Assembly (NCBI RefSeq): GCF_030272615.1
Contig: NC_081413.1
Coordinates: forward strand, 331,383,302 to 331,447,301
Direction: 5' to 3'
Length of the DNA stretch: 64,000 bases
Source: Cryptomeria japonica
Lineage: Eukaryota; Streptophyta; Pinopsida; Cupressales; Cupressaceae
Below are positions 31,800 through 42,226 of the stretch, in pieces. Every line of letters starts with the position of its first letter. The first letter of the stretch is position 1. The translations under genes and the position numbers were made by a program. Under the pieces are notes generated by a model. It did no database searches. It worked only from the letters and a program-made list of their open reading frames with translations, and had not been told where the DNA came from.

Positions 31800-32096
31800 A
31801 AAGTGACACTCACTATTCATCACAAAGTGTTGCTTCTATCCTAGTGACACTCACTGTTCATCACAAAGTGTTGCTATCTATCCTAGTGACACTCACTGTT
31901 CATCACAAAGTGTTGCTTCTATCCTAGTGGTACTCCCTATTCATTACAATGTACTACGTGTTTTGCACTCCCTGTTCATCACAAAGTGCTGCTCATATTT
32001 GCACTCCCTATTTATCACAAAGTGTTGCTCATATTGGTACTCCCTATTCATCACAAAGTACTATGTCTTGGTACTCACTGTTCATCACAAAGTGCC
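31800..32096 (-). repeat. Roughly 40-bp tandem repeat upstream of the antisense ORF (C)
   Basis: Eight imperfect copies of a unit containing TTCATCACAAAGTG followed by TGCTTCTATCCTAGTG, with spacing of 35-45 bp. They begin about 45 bp upstream (in antisense direction) of the PMD-like ATG. The counterpart in E is 54577-54830. Confidence 0.85.
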
Positions 32097-32199
32097 TCGA
32101 TCTATCCTAGTCTTCCCTAGAGGACCTGCTCGAGTGTATCCTCTCAGCAGCTTATCCAATTGACATCGTATGTTCATCACAGAACTGTCGATTTGACCT

Positions 32200-32440
32200 T
32201 GAAGACATAAACACACCTTCATGACATTAACGCGCCTGAAATACACAGACGTGTCTATGCTCTGCATAGATGCGCCTATCCTGCACAGATGTGCCCACAT
32301 TTCATAAACACGTCTGCCCAATGCAGAAGCGCTCGCATCTAGCACAAACGCTTTTCCCAGCATAGACGTGCCTGGCACAAACGCATATGCACCTAGCCAA
32401 CCTGGACGTGCCTGCCACCAACGCAGACGCGCCTACACAT
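32200..32440 (-). repeat. GCGTCTGTG motif cluster upstream of the antisense ORF (C)
   Basis: The plus strand shows CACAGACGTGTC, CAGACGCGCC, AACACGTCTG, AACGCGCC and similar. The minus strand, which is the antisense ORF sense, gives GCGTCTGTG-like copies. The orientation relative to its ORF is the same as that of the clusters in the gag leader. Confidence 0.65.
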
Positions 32441-32939
32441 TTTTGACATTTTTTTGACATTATCCTAAACCGCATTTATTGCACTACCTAAGATGCAATA
32501 ATGACAACATTTATTGCGACAAAGTACAAGGAGGTCTTGAGGTACTCACTGGCTCTCCTGCATCTGTTGGCCTCTGAAATCGGTGAACGCAATCGAATCT
32601 ATGAACCAATGCCATCGCTGTTGACTGCTGCTTCTCTATTCTCTCTCTGCACTTTGTTCTCTTGGATGTGTGGATGACAATAAGGATGTATTCCCCTCGT
32701 GGTTTATTTTATTGACTGCCCTAGCCCTCGTTTCCCGAGTCAGTCTTCTTTATCCCGTGACTCTATCACTCTATCCGGTCAGTCCTTTCTAGCCATTCTT
32801 TCTTATTGAGAGATTGTCTATGATCTTTTTCGACATTTTCATCTAATCTCTCGAGGGGGCATATCATTCCTATCTTGGGGCAACTTTGTATCAGTTCATC
32901 TTATCTTCTTTGAAATAACGCGACAAGTTGCATTGTCTC

Positions 32940-32953
32940 AAAGAGGGGCAACA
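32940..32953 (+). other. Polypurine tract of element C
   Basis: AAAGAGGGGCAACA lies immediately before the 3' LTR. E has the reverse complement directly beside its 3' LTR (53772-53786). It is the primer for plus-strand DNA synthesis. Confidence 0.8.
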
Positions 32954-33732
32954 TGTAGACACCTAAAATTGTCCAGTTTAATTAAATAAATATCTTTATT
33001 TATTTAATTATCTAAGCCTAATTCTTCTATTAATTAAATAAATCTTTATTTATTTAATTAATTCATTTATCCTCTTCTAGCCTTATTTCTCATTTAAATA
33101 AATACATTTATTTATTTAAATTATCCTTTTTCCTAAATTAAATAAATATTTTATTTATTTAATTGATCTCACTTCCTCTGTTAATTAAATAAATATTTAT
33201 TTATTTAATTAATTCATTATCCTTTTCTACCTATGACACATGTCATTCATCTCTTTATTCCTACACTACCTACCCTCTCATTATTTTCTTATTTTCTCTA
33301 CCTACCCTTTAATCATAGCCGACCATTTATCTTTTACACCTCTTAATCTTATCCCTCCATTTCTTATAGTGTCTTTTATATAAGGAGATGCTTCCTTCAT
33401 TATCAAGCCCCGATGATTACCCGACTACACTACGCTTTTGAACTTTCATATGTGATCCTACTTGCAACCACATTTCCATTCTTTGTTGAGATCTTGTGCA
33501 CACATAAAATCTAAGAGCAAATATATCAAGCAAGATCAATGGAGATAGGAGGAATGGAGATCAAAACCCTATTGGACATGTGATGGTATAATCTTTGTGA
33601 TTTCATTTGATTTGCATTGTCTTAGGTAATCTTCATATGTTATGGTGGATCTTTGTTGTTGTTAGGCTAGGGTTTTGTGGTTGAATTCATTTAGTCTTTC
33701 AACATTGTTGTTATCCATTTTCACCGTATACA
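32954..33732 (+). repeat. Element C 3' LTR
   Basis: 779 bp, TGTAGACACC to CCGTATACA, with the TATA box at 33377-33386. It matches the 5' LTR throughout apart from scattered substitutions and a 10-bp insertion near 33549. It is followed by the CAACT target duplication. Confidence 0.95.
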
Positions 33733-34011
33733 CAACTCACCAAGCTTAGTCCATAACTTCTTTGCATTGTTTTCTTCGTGGACATTGATTAGAACAGAGT
33801 CTATCAGGCACAATCTGATTAGACCCTTGGATTTTTGGTCCATGACATCATATTGAGTAACCATGATAGGATATGCAGGTCTTGAGACATTTGTATCAAC
33901 AACATCCTATAGATCTTGATCTATTAGCAGATCTTCCATCTTTAGCTTCCAAATCTAAAAATTACTACCATTAAATTTCTCCACCTTTATTCACCCTGAC
34001 AAACTTGCCAT
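33733..34011 (-). pseudogene. gag: Ty1/copia gag, N-terminal fragment
   Basis: The ATG at 34011 starts MASLSG, then KVEKFNGSNF, a stop, WKLKMEDLLIDQD, a stop, SRPAYPIMVTQYDVMDQKS and LIDSVLINVHEENNAKKLW. This is the usual N-terminus of copia gag. It ends at the CAACT where C inserted and continues at 17677. Two in-frame stops show that it was already decaying. Confidence 0.88.
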
Positions 34012-34121
34012 CTAAAAATTCCTGCAACAAGATCAAAAAGTGCCTGCTACACAAGCTCCCACTCAAATCTTGATTAGTTCAAAAAACCCAACAACCCACA
34101 ATTGAGACCAAAGGTGATCGA

Positions 34122-34133
34122 GCTCTAATACCA
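34122..34133 (-). other. Copia primer binding site (tRNA-Met)
   Basis: The minus strand reads TGGTATTAGAGC, the standard initiator-Met site, 2 bp from the copia LTR end and about 110 bp upstream of gag. Confidence 0.85.
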
Positions 34134-34135
34134 CT

Positions 34136-34422
34136 TGTAAGTAAGTTAAATAGCAAAACAACTTCCTGCACTAACCTTGAGAGGAGGATAATGCAAAACA
34201 TTTTACAAATCATTACAACAGTTACTGAAACTTAACAAAAATAGACACAATAACATGCATACCAATTTACGTGGGGAAAACCCTTTCGGGAGAAAAACCC
34301 CACACTCCAAAAGTAGCTCAATATATTATTCAACAATCAATAACATATTACATTATACTTGCAGAGCAAGCTCTTCGCAAGAGTACCACTAATCAAAGAT
34401 TCAGAGGTAACTCAATCACTCT
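34136..34422 (-). repeat. Copia 5' LTR, inner part (split by element D)
   Basis: The LTR end reads TGTAAGTAAG on plus (CTTACTTACA on minus), followed by the primer site. It contains an ACGTGGGGAAAACCC leader-like stretch. It is interrupted at 34417-34422 by D and resumes at 49574. Confidence 0.75.
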
Positions 34423-35669
34423 TGGCCTCCTTTAATGGTTCAATAACTAAGCTCTTAAAGGTATAACTCAAAGATTACACATCTATACTAGGTATCTATT
34501 AGACTCATTATGAAGGTTCATTTAACTTATCAACCCAGGAACATGAACTTGAAATGGGTCAACACTATATGTGCACTAAGACTCTGTTATGGCCATCATA
34601 ACTTAAGCAAAGAACAATGCTGGAAGTGAAATGTTGTAAATAACTAATGAAGAAAACTAAACTTATATTAACAACTAATATGAACATGCAAATCTTAAAC
34701 TAACACAAGATACAAGAATGAAATTCCAAACAAACACACATGAAACTACTCTGCCTGCTTTGGCTACAGGAACAGACGCATAACAAAGTTTTGTGGTTGT
34801 AGGAATAGTCAACTACCAGAATGGTACTAACTAATAAATAAAGAATAACTACTAAGCTAACGAAACAAATTTCTCACCAAGTGGGACCCCTTGAATGAGA
34901 CTTCTGCACTTAACACAAGTGTTGAAAACTCAAAATATCATTCTATTCATCAAAGCAGAAGTACACAAGATATGACAACAAGCTCTTAAACTGTATTCCA
35001 AAGTTGAAAGTAAACTTACGACATCAAATTATTCAACCTCCTCAAGAGATCATTTGAACATTATTTATAGAAAGAAAAACTACCAACTAATCCTAACTAA
35101 CTGGGTGACCAGCTCCACAACATAAGGAGGGCACCATTTATTAAAAGCATGAAAAGAGGAAAGGAAAGCTCATGCATTCACTTAGCCAAGTTAGATAGGA
35201 CTTCCTCAATAGAGATATAGCACAACATGCCCCTAAATAGACTCAACTAATTGTACATAATTATTTAAAAAGGTAGTTGCAACATTAAGTAGAGAAAGCT
35301 CCTCTATGTCGGTTACTCCTTGACTTCTTCAACAACCGACCAGCTGGTAAGAGTCATGCTCCTTATTGCAAGCTTCATCATAACACCACTTTCTTAGTAC
35401 AGACCTGCAAAACATGTTAGCACATACAAACAACCATATTTCCCAAATCATCTTGAAATAATTTTTTTTTCAACACATGCACATTTAATAGATAATTACA
35501 TAGCATATACATTAGTATCATGAATTGTTTCAACGTTAAACTTAAGCCCAAAAGGTAATTATTTCTAAGGAAATAGAATAGTAAATAGTGACATCACAGT
35601 ATCAAAGTCTAAAGTATCTCATGAATAACATAATGAATCATTAGAAAATAGGACTATAAACTTGTCACA
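34423..35669 (-). repeat. Element D 3' LTR
   Basis: 1247 bp, nearly collinear with 45941-46206 plus 48578-49573. TGGCCTCC on plus marks the inner terminus. The minus-strand start is TGTGACAAG. A TATA box (minus CTATAAATAA) is at 35061-35070, conserved near 48963. Confidence 0.92.
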
Positions 35670-35686
35670 TCATTTCTCCCCAATCT
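35670..35686 (-). other. Polypurine tract of element D
   Basis: The minus strand reads AGATTGGGGAGAAATGA immediately before the 3' LTR. Confidence 0.7.
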
Positions 35687-35989
35687 AAGGTCTTGTTGGT
35701 CCTCTGGCAACATTATTCCTTAATTAGGTCAGGGTTCTCATATCACCAACTGCTAACTGTCCTACAACATGGCCCACATCCTCTGAATTAGGATCCCAAT
35801 AAAATCCATGCCTATGTTCCAACCTATTCCACCTTGACCTTTCTTCTTCTATATCATACCGATAGTATCTGTAGTCTGGCACTGGCCATAACATGATGGG
35901 TGGCTAGAATATTAATGGGAACCAGTAATGTTTCTATGTTCTGCCAAGCTATTTATATCTAGTACATGTTTTCTTTGTTGCAACATAAT

Positions 35990-38110
35990 TCTATAGTGGA
36001 TGTGGCTCGGCTTGCCTTAGTTGATCAGTCAAGCTATCCCATCTTTGTGAAAGGTACCGTGCTACTGTTCTTCCTATAGTATCCTCCACTTGTTCATATT
36101 CTTCATAGGCTTCTTCCTATAGAGACAACACTTTGTTCTTAATATATCGCCTATATATAACTTGGTGCCATTCATAAAACATTGTTGCAAGATCATGAGA
36201 TTCAACCCTAAAAGGCAAGGGTTCTGGTAATTCCTTCTCTCTATAAGCTCTGAACTGCACACCCCAACTATTTTCATTCTAAATCCCGGACATAAATGCC
36301 CTCAAATGGATATCTCCAATATACATCAGTGGGTTCCATTAATGGTCATCTGGGATAGCATAATTATGTAGGTACAATTCACAAAGTAAATTCTTAATCT
36401 CTGTTGGATATTCTTGGTAGGTTGAAAGAATTCCTCAAGGGTTTTGATGGAAGGATTTAATCCTAAAATCACCCTATAAAATTGGAAAGAACGATACCTC
36501 TCCTTTAAATTCAATGTGTAAACCCTTAGAGGGATCCTACATTACATTAATTGTGGCACTAATTCTACCATATCATCCACTTGTTTCTTCAATTTAACAA
36601 TCTCCTCCTCTTTCTCCCTAATTTCATTATCCTTTTTCTCAATTTTTTTTTGCAATCTAAGGTTTTCTTCTTCCCTCTTTTCGATATCATCCAACAATTT
36701 CAACACTACACTATTCCACGAAAATGTAGGGGGTCTATGAATACCTACCAAAATTTTCTTGGCAACATGCTCCAATGGCAGTACTAGTGGTTGCTTGAAT
36801 TCCTAGTGAAAGGGTTCATCCTTCTCTAAGTGTGGTACTTCCTCTTCTCCTGTTTTCTCTGCAATGGCAGCAAGCCGATCTAACCCCATTTTTGCATGTT
36901 CCTCAAATACATGCTCTTCAAATGTGCTCTCCTCTTCATCATGTATCTCTTTCTCAGAGGCTACTAGCACTTTTCCAACTGCTTTATTAAGCCTAGTGTT
37001 TTTTTCTTGGCGTCTTACCAGCATCTAGTGCAGCTGGCTTTGTCTTCTTTGCAGGGGTTTTCTTGTTTTTTTGTTTTTGTAGGAGGAACAATGTCTCCAA
37101 TTTTCTATTTGCCAAAGCTAGGGCTAGGTTTTTTTGTTTCAAGAGTCTCAACCCTAACCTTTTATTTCCCTTTTTCTACTTTCTTTTGTTGTTTCTCTAC
37201 TTTTCTAGTAGTTTCCCTAGTTCAACGTGGGGTTTGGAGCAGACATGGCTTCAAGAAGGAGTTCCTTCTTCCTTTTATTTAGAGGAATCAACTATTATAG
37301 CCGCACTGGCTGTAGGAGGGCTTGCTCTATGTCTTACACCAGAGGTAGACACCTCAAGAGTGGTTGTAGTAATCTTCCTCCTTTTGCTAGACCTACGAGA
37401 GTGACTCCTTTGTTCCACATTTTCTGGTCGAAACTGATCCACATTCTCAAATTCCTCCCATGTCATACCATAAACTTCTCGTAAAGATTTTTCCCCTAGC
37501 AATTTTATCAAACAGTGATGAGACATAGAGTTGGACCTACCTTTTTGAGTTTTAACTGCCATGATCTCCAACAATTTATAGAGCACATTAGGCATCTTCA
37601 TTCTCCTCCCATGCCTTAGGTGGTTTGAAAGCTTGAAATGAATGGAGTACAGACAAGACTGGCAACACTCACATGTAATATATTTGCAAATGTGCACAAC
37701 TGCATGCATCCACTTGTTTGGTAGTGATGTTCTCCTTGTTCCCTATTTATCCACAACAAGTTGTGGGTCACTAGGTTCAGTGAACCCTACCCTTGTTGTT
37801 CTTGCATCTTGAGATGCAGGGTATGGTTCCCCATCAGTGGGAAACCTTGTGACCTCTGCAATTCTCTCCTCTGTGACTACTACTTCCAATCCTTTTACCA
37901 TTGCTTTACCATTTGAAAAAGTCTGTGCAAATTTTGTAGCAATGTCTTCATTAAAACTTTGCAACTTGAAGAAGTAGTCTATCCAACCATAATTTTGAAT
38001 TTCTGCTAGACAAACAACATCTTGTCGAATTACATCATGAACAGTGGGTTCAATCCTAATTAGCTGCCCACCATCTTTCCTATAGCCACTCTCTAAAACA
38101 TTCCCTCATG
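35990..38110 (-). pseudogene. Extra ORF of element D between integrase and 3' LTR
   Basis: The open frame 38110-37275 has a single TAG (37743). It reads GQLIRIEPTVHDVIRQDVVC, WIDYFFKLQSFNEDI, FAQTFSNGKAMVKGLEVVVT, EERIAEVTRFPTDGEPYP, then MPNVLYKLLEIMAVKT and a basic SRRSSKRRKITTTT stretch. No ATG opens it now. Further down, 36775-36542 encodes a strong coiled coil (EKREEENLRLQKKIEKKDNE). In Athila elements this position holds a so-called env-like ORF. I see no signal peptide or membrane helix, so I do not call it env. The VTEERIAEVTRFP-type motif is one I associate with plant transposon-linked proteins of unknown function. Confidence 0.6.
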
Positions 38111-38829
38111 TTCTATCTTCACTGAAAGAGTCAATTTTGCTTATTCTCCGCAAATTTGGTCTTTTTATAATTTTTTTGACCCCACAACTTACCTCTTTTT
38201 TGAAATTTGTCTATTAAGACAGGGGAAAATCATTAATGAAGATTTTGGAAAGGCTTTCAAGAAAAATGATGATGCTTGTTACTTCTCAAATGTCACATCA
38301 TTGGTTCAAATCAACTAAAGGACAACTAATGGGCATATGCTTCCTCCCCTCAATCTAAATTAAGGCATGTGTCCTCACAAGATGGAGTTTATTTGAAAAA
38401 TATGCTATGCAAATATCAAAATTAATACTATTTAAGATAATAATGGGAGAAGTAATCATTCGCACATACCTGATGAAGTGGATTTGCATGTCCAAGATAT
38501 ATGGCGTGTACAATACCTCACAATTAATCAGTTAAGTGATAAATGAAGTATGAGATGGAGCGTAATGATGGAGAGAATGCTGGAAGAGAGAGAATTATAA
38601 AGTGAAGATGGATGTACATAATGATCAAAGAATTGGATTTTCATTCAATTGGAAATCTTTATTATGATTTGATGCACATGTGTATTAGGCAGAAGGATGG
38701 ACACTTGGTCTGCTTCCTTCAGTTGCAGGAAAGTTGGCGAATTGTTGAATGAATTCTCCTTTTTAAGTTGGTTTGTGACATAAATGCAAGAGATGACCAT
38801 TGACTAGCAATTTTAATCTAACAGGGTCA
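38111..38829 (-). other. Element D spacer between integrase and extra ORF
   Basis: AT-rich. I see no supported ORF or structured repeat. Confidence 0.4.
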
Positions 38830-39930
38830 ACTATGGTCAGTTGAACAACTCCATTGAAAATACTTGTACTACCTCATATGGCCCTAGCCATCTAGTTAGT
38901 AGCTTGCCTACACCTTCCTGATACCAAGAATCATAAAGAAGAGCCCAGTCACCTGGTTGGAATTGCTTCTCTTTAATCTATTTATCATGTCACTTGATCC
39001 CCTGAGCTTGCACAACTTTTGTGCGATGAAGTGATGTCTTCCTCATTTCATCTAAGTTATTGAGTTGCATGATCCTTTAATTTTGTGCTTGTAATATGTT
39101 TATCTCCAGATTCAACGTTGTTCTTAGATTTTTATATACAAACTCAATTGGAATCATGACTGTCTTTCCATACAACAATTCAAATGGTGTGAAACCAGTT
39201 GTTGTTTTCCATGTGGTTCAGTATGCCCAAACAGGTTCTAGTAATCTGTTGGCCCAATATTTCCTATGAATGGCCACTGTTTTATTCAGAATTGCTTCAA
39301 TTTCCCAATTGGTTACCTCAACTTGCCCATTTTCTTGAGCATGATAAGGGGTATATTTTTGATGCCTAACATTGTACTCATTTACTAGTGCTATAACAAG
39401 GGTTGATGTAAATTGAGCTCCTTGATCTATCACTATCTCCCTTGGAACTCCATATCTTGTGAAGATCTTATCATAAATAAATTCTGCAACCTTATTATCC
39501 CTTGCATGTGTCATTGCCTTAGCTTCAACCTATTTAGTGATAGAATCAGTACATACTAGAATATAGGACTTACCATTGGATGATGGATCAATTGGACCCA
39601 AAAAAATCCAAGCCCCATTTGTCAAATGTTGTGATAACAACTTGAGGGTAGAGAGGCATCTCATCTGATTTTATTGGTCGTCCCATCCTCTATCATCTAT
39701 CACACTTCCTTGTGTACTTGCTTGCATCTTTATGAAGTGTGGGTCAATAATAACCTGTGTTGATAAGTTTCATTGTTGTCCTTTTGGCAGAAAAATGTCC
39801 TCCACATGGTTCATCATAACATGTATTCAAAATGTTATAGGTTTCATCTTCTCTAACACATATCCTCATCACATGATCTGGTCCAGTGTAGAACAAACAT
39901 CCTTCAATCCTTGAGAAAGGGAAAGTTTTC
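38830..39930 (-). pseudogene. int: Element D integrase
   Basis: The HHCC region (CYDEPCGGHFSAKRT, then YTRKCDR) is near 39830-39690. The core pieces are KWGLDFFGSN (first Asp), RYGVPREIVIDQGAQFTS (second Asp) and NGQVEVTNWEIEAILNKT (Glu) in ORF 39514-39218. The C-terminal part near 38960-38830 contains DWALLYDSWYQEG and RWLGPYEVVQVF (GPY/F motif). Stops and frameshifts lie between the pieces. Confidence 0.88.
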
Positions 39931-40566
39931 TCAATGAGAATTCTCCTCTCTTTTGGACAGAAGTGAGGTGGCACCTTCCCTGCGACCAAATAGTTTTTTT
40001 ATGTCTGCATACCAAGGTGTATGCACGTTGATTAAAAACAAGTGCTCATCAGGGAAAGCATCATCAATTACCTGAGTATCTTTTGATGTAGTCAATCTAG
40101 ATAAGAAATATGCTACAACATTTTCTTTACCAGGCTTGTCAATTATGGTGATATCAAATTCCTGCATCAACAGTAACCATCTTGCCAATCTTCTTATGAT
40201 CAATGGCTTATTCATAAGATATTTGATTGTTGCATGATCAATATGGATAAAGATCTGATATCCTATGATATAATGCCTGATTTTTTTGAGGGCATATATG
40301 ACTACCAACATTTCTTTCTATGTGACTATGTAGTTAAACTCAACCCCTTGCAGGTTCTTGCTGACAAAATAGATTGCATGTTAAAATGATGCCTCTTTCT
40401 GGCCCAAAACAACTCCTATTGCATAATCAGATGCATATGTATGAATGTGGAATGGAAGTTCCCAATTAGGACGCGTGGGCATAGGTGCTTGTGTTAATGA
40501 TCCTTTTAGATTAGATAATTCTTTGTCACAATCCTTTGTCCAATGAAATTTTGAATCTTTAGTCAA
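39931..40566 (-). pseudogene. Element D RNase H
   Basis: The minus-strand ORFs 40566-40381 and 40311-39931 give DKELSNLKGSLTQAP, FHIHTYASDYAIGVVLGQKE, then LVVIYALKKIRHYIIGYQIF, ARWLLLMQEFDITIIDKPGK and YFLSRLTT. This is the standard Ty3-type RNase H, with no second archaeal-type domain, which separates D from B, C and E. It is followed by the spacer into integrase. Confidence 0.88.
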
Positions 40567-40570
40567 AAGG

Positions 40571-41500
40571 CTATAAAGTGGTTCTAACTTTTTTGCTGAA
40601 ATCTTTTATGAAGCGCCTATAATACCGTACATGTACTAGAAAAATCCTGACATCCTTTTGCTTTGCAGGTGTAGGAAGACTAGAAATGACCACAATCTTG
40701 GTTGGATCTACTTGTATCCCTTTTTGAGAGATGTAGTGGCCAAGGACCACTCCTTGTTGCGTCGTCATTAAACAATTTTCACTATTTACAGACAAATTAT
40801 GATCTTCACATCTTTGCAACACTATTTCTATTCTTTGTAATGCTTCAACAAAATTAGTGCCATAAGTAGTGAAGTCATCCATTTAATTTTTCATACATTC
40901 ATGTGAAATGTCTTAAAATATACTTATCACTACTCTTTGAAAGGTTGCAAGTGTATTGCAGAGACCAAATGGAAGCACTGAATAGGCGTAGGTTCCCCAT
41001 GGATAGGTGAAAGTTTTCTTCTCTTGATCTTCTAGTGCAATTTGTATCTGAGTATAGCCACTAAAACCATCTAGGAAGCAGAAGTATTGTTTTCCTACTA
41101 GTGAATCCAATACTTTATCTATGAAATGAAGTGGAAAATGATCCTTCTTAGTTGCAGCGTTGAGTTCCCTATAATCAATAAAAACTCTCCATTGACCTCG
41201 CTTTTTAGGCACAATTACCAAAGGAGATACCCATTGGTTGTTTGAGATTGGGTAGATAAATCTTGCATCTAGGAGCTTTTGCAACTCTTCCTTCACAATC
41301 TCCCTTCATGCAGGGTTAATTCTTCTTTGTGGCTGCCTCAGTGGTGCACAATCATCTTTGATATAGATCCTATGAGTGCAAAATTTAGGATCAAGACCCT
41401 TCATGTCATGGTAACTCCAAGCAAATGCCTTCTGATGCTTCTTTAAAAATTTTGTCAAAGATAACTGTTTCTCTTGGCTAAGATGACTATTAATGTTCAA
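40571..41500 (-). pseudogene. pol: Element D reverse transcriptase
   Basis: WSYHDMKGLDPKFCTHRIYI near the start, then KEELQKLLDARFIYPI, VPKKRGQWRVFIDYRELNAA, FLDGFSGYTQIQIALEDQ and YSVLPFGLCNTLATFQRVV. The catalytic box reads stop-M-D-D-F, so the Tyr/Phe-x of the YMDD motif is lost while both Asp remain. Thumb: VVLGHYISQKGIQVDPTKI. A frameshift or stop lies at about 40890. Confidence 0.9.
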
Positions 41501-42226
41501 ATATTTTCCTTCTGCAACCGATACTTATGTAGTCAATTCTATCATGGTTGTCTCACTAACACTTGGAATTTTCAATTCTCTAGGTAACAATTTGGGCATA
41601 ATATTTGTTGTTATAGTAGGAGCAATGGAGAGAAGCATTGGTAAAGGGTTTTTTGAACTAGATGCATGATTGGATGATTCTGCATGAGCCTCATAATGAT
41701 TTTGGATTATCTGGGACAAAATTTCATCTTCATCATACTATTGCAAGAAAGGGCTTTTATCTATCATCATGAGCTTAGCCATTGAATTAATGTCTTCAAC
41801 TTCCTCTCCAACATTTGGCCAAATAGGATTGTCTATGTGTTGGGCTAATTGAGTAGGTGGATAGAGAAGCAACTTTTTAGTATTCCTACCATCAGAGATG
41901 GTCATATCTCCTGAACGAAATCCAATATAAGCATTTGTTGTGGCCAACCATGGCCTTCCCAAGATAATAGGATATCCTCCTAGTGTGGATTTAGGGGAAA
42001 GGGTCGTGAAATTTGTTGGATGCTCGCATGAATCAAGAGTAACCATTATATCCTCCACTATACCATACGGTTTGACAGTATAACTATCAACAAGCTACAT
42101 GACGGTAGCAGTGGGTCTTGGATTGACAATATTTAGTTGTTGCGGTATCTCCTTAGTCGTCACATTAATTTTTGCACCTAAGTCTATTAAAGAGTTCTTT
42201 ATTTGCATACCATTGATGATGACTAC

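Larger units (their letters stand above)
17678..33732 (+). mobile_element. Element C: full-length Tat-like Ty3/gypsy retrotransposon with antisense PMD-like ORF
   Basis: Two LTRs (17678-18446 and 32954-33732) share ends and sequence and are flanked by the perfect 5-bp duplication CAACT (17673-17677 and 33733-33737). Inside are, in order, primer site, 2.2-kb leader, gag, protease, G-patch, linker, RT, dual RNase H, integrase, GGTGAAAACC motifs, an antisense ORF, tandem repeats, a polypurine tract and the 3' LTR. The body is 16 kb. The LTRs differ by a couple of dozen positions by eye plus a 10-bp indel, so the insertion is not recent. Pol has many stops. Confidence 0.95.

Noticed and set aside
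36542-38110. Element D extra ORF as a retroviral envelope gene
   Set aside because: No signal peptide, membrane helix or cysteine pattern is visible. Position alone is not enough.
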